From assembly GCA_949130495.1 (NCBI GenBank), contig OX422207.1, positions 374,749,868 to 374,813,867 on the forward strand: 64,000 nucleotides of DNA, written 5' to 3'. This stretch comes from Sambucus nigra (Eukaryota > Streptophyta > Magnoliopsida > Dipsacales > Adoxaceae). Under the pieces are notes generated by a model, which saw only the letters and a program-made list of their open reading frames with translations, was not told where the DNA came from and did not search any database. A program made the translations under genes and the position numbers. Below, piece after piece: positions 57,901-64,000 of the stretch (the stretch's first letter is position 1; the number at the start of each line of letters is the position of its first letter).

Positions 57901-58498
57901 ATGAGTAACATTCCTGAATCCAGTGCAAGATACGATGACAATCCGCCTATTCCATCTGTTCTGCCAATGAATAACGATCTGACTGGAATCTTGGCTAGTC
58001 TTGCGAGAGGACATGAGGCTATACAGGATACTATTAGGCAATTGACCCAAACACTACAAGTTGGATCTCCCGCCTTGTCTATTCATTGGAATTGGAATAT
58101 TCCATCACCGCCTCCAAGAACCAGCTGGCACATCCAATCCGGGACTACCAGAGACACGTCCTACCGCCCAGTAGTAAGTTCTTCTCTTAGGACTTTAGAA
58201 CCTTACGATGAGCAAACCTTCACTCCTGAAAGATTAAGTGCTTTAGAAAGGTTGAGCGGAGCATCTCCCTTTGATCGTCTAGGACTTAGAGGGAATAGAA
58301 ATATGCCCAAGGCATTATCGAGGAATAATCGATGACTACCTAATCAACGTAAGGGATAAACTCAATCCAAATTAGACGCTCGACGATCTGCCCATACTGA
58401 GCAAACCTCACATGAGGAGAGCTCAACACAAATAGTTGGTCGGAGCAGTCGAGCTGCAACGCATAAATTTAATTCTAGAAATGATGCATGGAAGTAAT
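57901..58498 (+). pseudogene. gag N-terminal fragment, Tat-like
   Basis: The open frame 57901-58335 (144 codons) starts MSNIPESSARYDDNPP, with NDLTGILASLARGHEAIQ and ERLSALERLSGASPFDRLGL, the 'SAFDRLG' feature of Tat gag N-termini also seen at 7238-7429. After the stop at 58333-58335 the same frame reads on with stops to about 58498. The rest of gag is displaced by the Athila insertion. A well preserved piece compared with elements A and B. Confidence 0.7.
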
Positions 58499-58525
58499 CT
58501 ATTTAACGATTGGAAGATAGGTTGG

Positions 58526-60108
58526 TGACCAAGCATAAATTCTTCTGAATTTAGCCCTTAAGTTAGTGATTTTGATATCTCGAACAAGGTAATTGAATCA
58601 TTTTTATTCCATATCATTGCCATTGACTATTTCTAACAATTTCCCCTAGTTTCGTGTATTTCTCATGGATTTTACAGGAATGTAGTGCAAGAAAAGAGAG
58701 AAAGAAACCGAAAGAAAGGAAAAGAAGAAAGGAAGAAAGTCAAAGGGCAAAAGCGTAAATTTATACCCAGAGTTCGAATTCGATGCCTAAAGGTAAGTTG
58801 AAGAGCTTGATTTCACAAGAGCATCGGAATAAACAACACTCAAATCGGAGCCAGAGATAAAAAGTTATGGCCAGTCAAAGATGAAAGGAAAAAGTCAACA
58901 TGGAAGAAAATCGGACCGATTCGGTAGATTTCAGACCGATCCGAAATGTCCCAATTCCAGTAGACCCCGGATGGATACCGAACCGATGATAGCAGAACCG
59001 ATCCGATAGAATAAAAAAAGAACCGATCCGGTGGCTAAGAAACGGACCGATCCGAGGGCTATCCGGACCGGTCCGGTCGTGCGAAATCCTGGCATTAATT
59101 ATGAAGATTATGAGGTGCATAGCTGGTAAAATCTTGCGCAACAAGCGATTCTAGCTATCAAATTCGTGCTACTTGGTGCTATAAAAGACCAAGCCCTACC
59201 TCATTCCAGAGGGGGAGTCGAATTAGAGAGAGAAATTCAGAAATTAGGAAATCTTTAGTTTTCTTTGGTAGAAAATTTTATAAACCCTAGTTTGTAAGGT
59301 TAATCAAGAAGAAGTTTTCTGGATTCAAGTTCCGTTGCTTTTCCTGTTGCTGAATACAAGTATAAAAATTCCATTCTTTTATTTATTCTCTACTTTATTT
59401 ACAATTCTAATCTCAATTGTTTTGCAAATTATTCGCAATGTTTGTTAGATCCATAATTCCCTGTATGAATTTGTTTTCTAGAAAAATCATGTCCAACTAA
59501 ATTCTCAAGGGTTGGGGTACATGAATTCATTCCGAGGTGAATTACCCATGTAGGAAATAGAGGTTAAATTAAATATTGATTAAATCGTGTATGGACATTA
59601 TACGAACATAGCCGATCTTTTAATCTCTCTTGCCCTAGGTACTTGGGATGTTTAAGAAGACTATGCAAGTATAATTGTCTATTCACCGCTTTGTATTTAC
59701 CTTTGATTACATATGATGCGGGCTAGTTCCCTCATATATGTAATGCTTAGGATCTATAAAGACTGGATTTAGTCAAAATTTCAATTTGCAATTCTAGTAT
59801 TCTATACGGTAATTCGTTAAGGTTTGAGGGATTGTACCCCACCCTATTTTCTCTCAATTTCAAAACCAATTTCTTTACAATTCTTAGTGTTTTTGAGTAC
59901 ACCTTATTTCATCAACAATTGGAAATCATCATTTATATTTTTATTTCTTTGGAGAAATCATTTTAAGGTTAAATAACTATTCCTCTAAACGTGTCAATTT
60001 TTAATCCCTGTGGATACGATCCCGACTTATCGGATTATTACTAACGCGACATACTTGCATTTGAGCCTAGAGAAAATGCACTTTTGAGACAAATTCTAAG
60101 TCGCGTCA
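58526..60108 (+). mobile_element. 5' LTR of Athila element (1583 bp)
   Basis: Starts TGACCAAGCATAAATTC and ends GTCGCGTCA, with TG...CA borders. A TATA box 'ctataaaag' lies at 59179-59187. A stretch at 58907-59085 repeats 'accgatccg' variants about ten times. The same order of blocks occurs in the truncated copy 1147-2287. The 3' end shows 'ccctgtggatacgatcccga' (60006-60025), typical of Athila LTRs. Confidence 0.85.
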
Positions 60109-60114
60109 AGTTTT

Positions 60115-60132
60115 TGGCGCCGTTGCCGGGGA
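60115..60132 (+). other. tRNA-Asp PBS of Athila element
   Basis: TGGCGCCGTTGCCGGGGA is an exact complement of the 18-nt 3' end of plant tRNA-Asp including CCA, the primer known for Athila elements. Confidence 0.95.
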
Positions 60133-60221
60133 TTCTCAATTGGTATAATTTGGGAAAGTGATTTTAATCCTAAGGTGATTTCCATAAAAAAAAAAATTCA
60201 TCTCATCTCTTATGCGCTTAC

Positions 60222-61748
60222 ATGCAGAATTCATCTTCCACCCAAGTTCACGAAAATCCTATTGCCGAAGAAAATTCTGAAAATTCTCACACCACTGATT
60301 CTCCTCATTTTTGGGTTCCACCTCCTTCGCCTAATAATTCAATCACAAGTCGCTCATTGAGTCAAACACCAAGTGTGAATTCTGAATCTTTTGGGAGCAA
60401 TATGTCGGTGCACGGTAGTGTTGGTGTTGGTGCAGGAGAAGAGGAAATACCTTATCTTCCCATGAAAGAGCTTTTATTTCTGGAGCGAACTGTTACCCCT
60501 GGTTACATTTTACTCCCGTATAATGCTGGTCAGTTCCATTTTTGAAATGGTATGATCCAAATTCTTCCCACATTTCACGGGATGGATTCGGAAAAACCAT
60601 ATCTCCATATTAGAGAGTTCGAGGAAGCATGTGAGACGTTTGGTGATCAAGCTTGCCCATAAGATGTTATCCGGTTAAAGCTTTTCCCTTTTTCCTTAAA
60701 GGATAAAGCCAAAACTTGGTTATGGTCGCTACCCCCGAATTCTGTGTTATCATGGAGAGATATGCAAACTAAGTTTCTCTCTAAGTTCTTTCCACAACAT
60801 AAAACCAATTCTGTCAAAGCCCAAATACAAGCTTTTCGACAAAATGAGAATGAGGCTTTCGAAAAGTGTTGGGAGAGATTTCAGGAGTTAGTTAGTGCTT
60901 GCCCACATCATGGATTCTAAAAACATCACCTAATTTCATTTTTCCATCAAGGCCTTACTTTAGCATCTAAACAACTTGTTCATACAATGTGCGAAAGACC
61001 TTTTTGGGAGTTAGACTCGAGTGATGCTAAGGCTCATCTGAAATATGTAGCGGAGACTACTCAAGCATGGGATGTTTCGGACCCCAATAGTCAAAATAAA
61101 AATTGAAAAGTGTCCAACTTTCCTGTTGTGTCCGGTATTTATCACTTGGACAAGGACACTTTGTTAGATCGGAAATTTGACCAATTGGAAAAGAATTTCA
61201 GAGACATGTTTGAAGTGCGCTTAAGAGAAGTAGCTGGACTCGGGCAAGCCGGAAAGGAGAAAGTGTGTGCCATTTGTGCTGTTGGTCATTCTACTAAAGG
61301 ATGTCCTACCATCCCTGCATATAAGGCAATGTACACTGAACAAGTTGAGGCAATAGGGGGGTTTTACGGAAATTTTAATGCACACCAAGGGAATGCATAC
61401 AATCAATCTTGGAGGAATCATCCTGGTTTCCACTATGGACAACCACAAGGGGGGATGGCTCCTAACCCACATGTGACTGTACCATCCCCCCCTCACTTTC
61501 AGCAAGTGGCTCCTCCGATGCATGCTCCTATGCAGATACTACCTCCTGGTCCGTATGTCGCTCCATCTAAGCTATCTCTTGAAGATAATCTGAATCAATT
61601 CATCCAATCTCAAAAGGAGAGCAATGCTAAATATGATCGAATGTTCACTGAAATTCATACTAGCATCTCCAGGTTGCAATCTGCAGTGAATACTCAGGAG
61701 AAGGGTAAATTCCCAGCTCAAGGCCAAATACCTCCTCTTCAAGGATAA
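60222..61748 (+). pseudogene. gag of Athila element (stops at about 60543, 60660, 60918, 61083)
   Basis: Starts MQNSSSTQVHENP at 60222. The core carries FHGMDSEKPYLHIREFEEAC, LKLFPFSLKDKAKTWLWSLP and WRDMQTKFLSKFFP, the conserved Athila gag block ('F-x-G-x-xxEDPxxHLxxF', 'L-x-LFPFSLxxxAKxWLxxLP', 'WxELxxxFLxKFFP'). It goes on through FHQGLTLASKQLV, then a zinc knuckle C-x2-C-x3-H-x4-C at 61266-61304 (CAICAVGHSTKGC) and a Pro/Gln-rich region. The frame is otherwise continuous, so only the stops disable it. The coding frame goes on after the stop at 61746. Confidence 0.85.
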
Positions 61749-61769
61749 CCCACGGTTAGCTCCACATCA

Positions 61770-62798
61770 TTGGATTTGCCAGAACAATGTCAAGATGTCA
61801 CTACTCTCCGTAGTGGTCGCGTAATTGATCTAGCGCCAACACTTCCCAAGGAATCTAAAGCTAAAGAAGCTTCTGAGTCTGAAGAGACTCCATTGCATAC
61901 GGAAGATAAAGATGAGGGAGTTGAATCTGAAATTGAAGTAAAACTACCCACTGCTGCTCCATTTCCTCAATGCTTAGCACCACCCAAAAAAGGGGCTTCG
62001 CGTACAGAAGTGTTAGATGTTTTGAAGCAAGTAAAGTTGAACTTGCCGTTTCTTGATGCTATTCAACAAATTCCAGCATATGCCAAGGTCATCAAAGATC
62101 TTTTGACTGTCAAATGACGGCTCAAGGTGAAGAAGAATGTTTTCTTGGCACAAAATGTGAGCTCGGTCCTTCTTAATGATCTTCCACCAAAATTCAAGGA
62201 TCCCGGTGCACCTACAATTTCGTGTGTCATAGGAGAGAATAGAGTGGAAAAAGCATTGCTTGACTTAGGTGCGAGTGTGAACATCCTTCCATACTCTATC
62301 TATAAGCAGCTTGATTTAGGTGATCTAAAACCTACCCGAATCACTCTACAGTTAGCTGATCGAACAGTGAAAGTGCCTCGTGGGGTTGTGGAAGACGTGA
62401 TAGTTCAAGTGGACACGTTCTATTTCCCTGTTGATTTCGTCATTTGGGACACTGAGCCTTCTCCTCATGCAAGAAATCATGTTCCAATAATATTGGGCCA
62501 TCCATTTTTAGCTACTGCTAATGCTTGGATCAATACACGGAATGGCCAAATGCAACTCACTTTTGGAAACATGACTCTCGAGACCAATATTTTCAATGTC
62601 GCTAACCAAATGGGTGATGAGGATGAAATTCTTGAGCTAGATCTTATTGAAGAAGTGGTGGATGAGCACATCGAGAAGATCATAGGAGGAGATGCCCTAG
62701 AAGTTTGTTTAGTGCAAGATGGTGAGAATAAGAGTCCTTATACTGAATTTGAGCGTGAAGTGGAAGAGTTGAAAATTTGGTTACAAGAAGAGTTTTGA
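61770..62798 (+). pseudogene. gag C-terminus and aspartic protease of Athila element
   Basis: 61770-62117: TTLRSGRVID (the 'xTLRSGKxl' block of Athila polyproteins), an acidic linker, and LPFLDAIQQIPAYAKVIKDLLTVK. A TGA lies at 62115. 62127-62798: protease with active-site block EKALLDLGASVNILPYSIYK (Asp is residue 46 of this piece); Athila proteases normally have D-L-G-A-S, so the site is intact. Then follow VPRGVVEDVIVQVDTFYFPVDFV and PIILGHPFLATANA, the flap and ILGRPFLATA motifs. A Glu-rich tail leads to RT. Confidence 0.85.
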
Positions 62799-62859
62799 GA
62801 ATTTAAGAGATGTTGACTAGATTTCTAAATTTGAAGAATTACCTCCGAGGGAGGCAACC

Positions 62860-64000
62860 ATGATTCCCTCTGAAAATAGATTTCCTAGTCTTGAGTTAAA
62901 TAAACTACCCTCTCATGTCAAATATGCTTTTTTGGGAGATAATGATACATTCCCTGTTGTTGTTTCTTCCAGTTTAAAAAAAGAGCAAGAGGGCATGTTG
63001 TTGGATGTGTTACGGAAGCATAGAAGTACGTTTGGTTGGACTATAGCAGATTTGAAAGGTATAAGGCCATTGATTTGTACCCATAAAATCCATCTTGAGG
63101 AGGAGGTGAAGCCCTCGCGTGCATTGCAAAGGCGATTAAACCCAACCATGAAAGATGTAGTTCGAGCGGAAATCATCAAATTACTGGATGCTGGGATTAT
63201 TTATCCCATTTTTGATAGCAAATGGGTGAGCCCAATTCAGGTCGTTCCAAAAAAATCGGGTATGACCGTGGTTGAAAACGCTAAGGGAGAATTAATACCT
63301 CAACGCACCACCACCGGGTGGCGTGTTTGCATTGACTACCGAAAGCTCAATGCCGGAACCAGAAAAGACCGTTTTCCCTTGCCGTTCATCGATCAAGTGA
63401 TTGAATGAGTAGCGGGCCATCCATACTACTGTTTCCTAGATGGATATTCTGGCTATAATCAGATTGAAGTGGATGTACTTGATCATGAAAAGATGACTTT
63501 TACATGTCCGTTTGGTACGTTTGCCTACAAAGGTATGCTATTTGGGCTATGTAATGCACCAGCAACTTTTCAAAGGTGCATGCTAAGTCTCTTTAGCGAC
63601 ATGATAGAAAAAGTTCTTGAGGTGTTCATGGATGATTTCAGCGTTTTCGGTCCATCTTTCGACTAATGTTTAGCTAATCTTGAAAAAGTTCTATTCCGGT
63701 GTGTGGAAAAAGACTTAGTCCTCAATTGGGAAAAATGCCATTTTATGGTCACCGAGGGCGTAGTTTTAGGCCACATAATCTCATCTAGGGGAATTGAACT
63801 TGATCGAGCAAAAATAGAAGTAATAGTTGAGTTAGCCCCGCCAAAATCGCTTAAAGATGTGAGGTTCTTTCTAGGCCATGCTGGATTTTATAGGAGATTT
63901 ATCAAAGACTTTAGCGCCATCGCTAGACCTTTGAGTAATCTTCTCATGAAGGACACTTCATTTGAATGGAATAAAGCATGCCAATAAGCTTTTGATAAAC
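62860..64000 (+). pseudogene. Reverse transcriptase of Athila element (partial, runs off window)
   Basis: 62860-63408 includes LDAGIIYPIFDSKWVSPIQV, VVPKKSGMTVV, TTTGWRVCIDYRKLN and DRFPLPFIDQ, all standard Athila RT blocks. A TGA at 63406-63408 stands where the family has Arg (CGA to TGA). The next frame piece (63412-63666) has FLDGYSGYNQIEV, GLCNAPATFQRCM and the catalytic FMDD (63625-63636), the form usual in Athila. A TAA at 63664-63666 follows, then 63703-63987 with VLGHIISSRGIELD and SLKDVRFFLGHAGFYRRFIKDFSAIA, ending in a TAA at about 63985. Premature stops make it inactive as read. Confidence 0.88.

Larger units (their letters stand above)
57387..58520 (+). mobile_element. Tat-like element: LTR, PBS and gag start
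   Basis: LTR 57387-57830 (TGTTGATACC...ATATCA, 444 bp), PBS 57837-57854, gag from 57901. Cut at about 58520 by insertion of the Athila LTR. The 5 bp before the LTR are 'agact', which should reappear after the 3' LTR outside the window. Confidence 0.75.
58526..64000 (+). mobile_element. Athila-lineage Ty3/gypsy element, 5' part
   Basis: Complete 5' LTR, PBS, gag, protease and RT in order; continues beyond the window. Inserted into the gag of the Tat-like element. The five bases before it (58521-58525, 'gttgg') are the expected target duplication. About ten in-frame stops across gag-pol but few frameshifts, so it is the youngest large element here. Confidence 0.9.

Noticed and set aside
60115..60132. 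tRNA-Asp gene
   Set aside because: Only the 18-nt complement of the tRNA 3' end is present; it is a retroelement primer binding site.
61221..63179. Minus-strand ORFs at 61221-61523, 62063-62284, 62477-62683 and 62913-63179
   Set aside because: Shadows of the Athila gag-pol frame on the plus strand.

Overview
The window is nuclear DNA of a flowering plant, most likely a dicot intergenic block. The evidence is a plant group-S bZIP gene, several lineages of plant LTR retrotransposons (Athila-like and Tat-like Ty3/gypsy, Ty1/copia), a plant hAT element, a CACTA-type terminus, MITEs, and AT-rich DNA full of stops and frameshifts. I cannot name the species. I found no tRNA, rRNA, CRISPR array or prokaryotic feature. 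Only one gene looks like an intact host gene: a single-exon bZIP transcription factor at 41908-42489.

Layout. 1-2287: 3' end and partial LTR of an Athila-like element (+). 2288-4445: 3' end of a Tat-like element (+) carrying its antisense extra ORF. 4446 to about 8355: 5' half of another Tat-like element (-). About 8356-14160: LTR-like pieces, an Ogre-like U5 region and a degenerate tandem array at 11880-12985. 14233-20494: Tat-like element A (-), internally deleted, with its antisense ORF at 15113-18640. 23403-34473: Tat-like element B (-), 11.07 kb, essentially full length but decayed, with LTR, PBS, gag, PR, RT, RNase H, integrase, antisense ORF, PPT and LTR in order. 37849 to about 41091: hAT element with a leader intron and broken transposase. 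41908-42489: bZIP gene. 44544-44891: foldback MITE. About 46310-48094: copia 5' part, abutting a CACTA-type terminus at 48095. 50987-57386: minus-strand non-autonomous Athila-like elements apparently sharing an LTR, with a hAT-type MITE at 54754-55088 inside. 57387-58520: Tat-like LTR, PBS and gag start. 58526-64000: Athila element with complete 5' LTR, tRNA-Asp PBS, gag, PR and RT, running off the window.

How the parts relate. Most of the window is successive insertion and decay of retroelements rather than a gene pathway. The Tat-like pieces repeatedly show the same design: gag-pol on one strand and an extra ORF of the Transposase_28 type on the opposite strand, between pol and the 3' LTR. 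At the right end the insertion order can be read: an Athila-like element (-) was entered by a Tat-like element (+), whose gag was then entered by an Athila element (+).

I did not find a convincing undescribed system. The best leads are the antisense ORFs with their own TATA-like and start regions, LTR-sharing arrays, a 96-bp palindrome built around (AT)24, two MITEs, and an unrecognised ORF in the non-autonomous Athila-like element. All similarity statements are by-eye readings; no database search was run.
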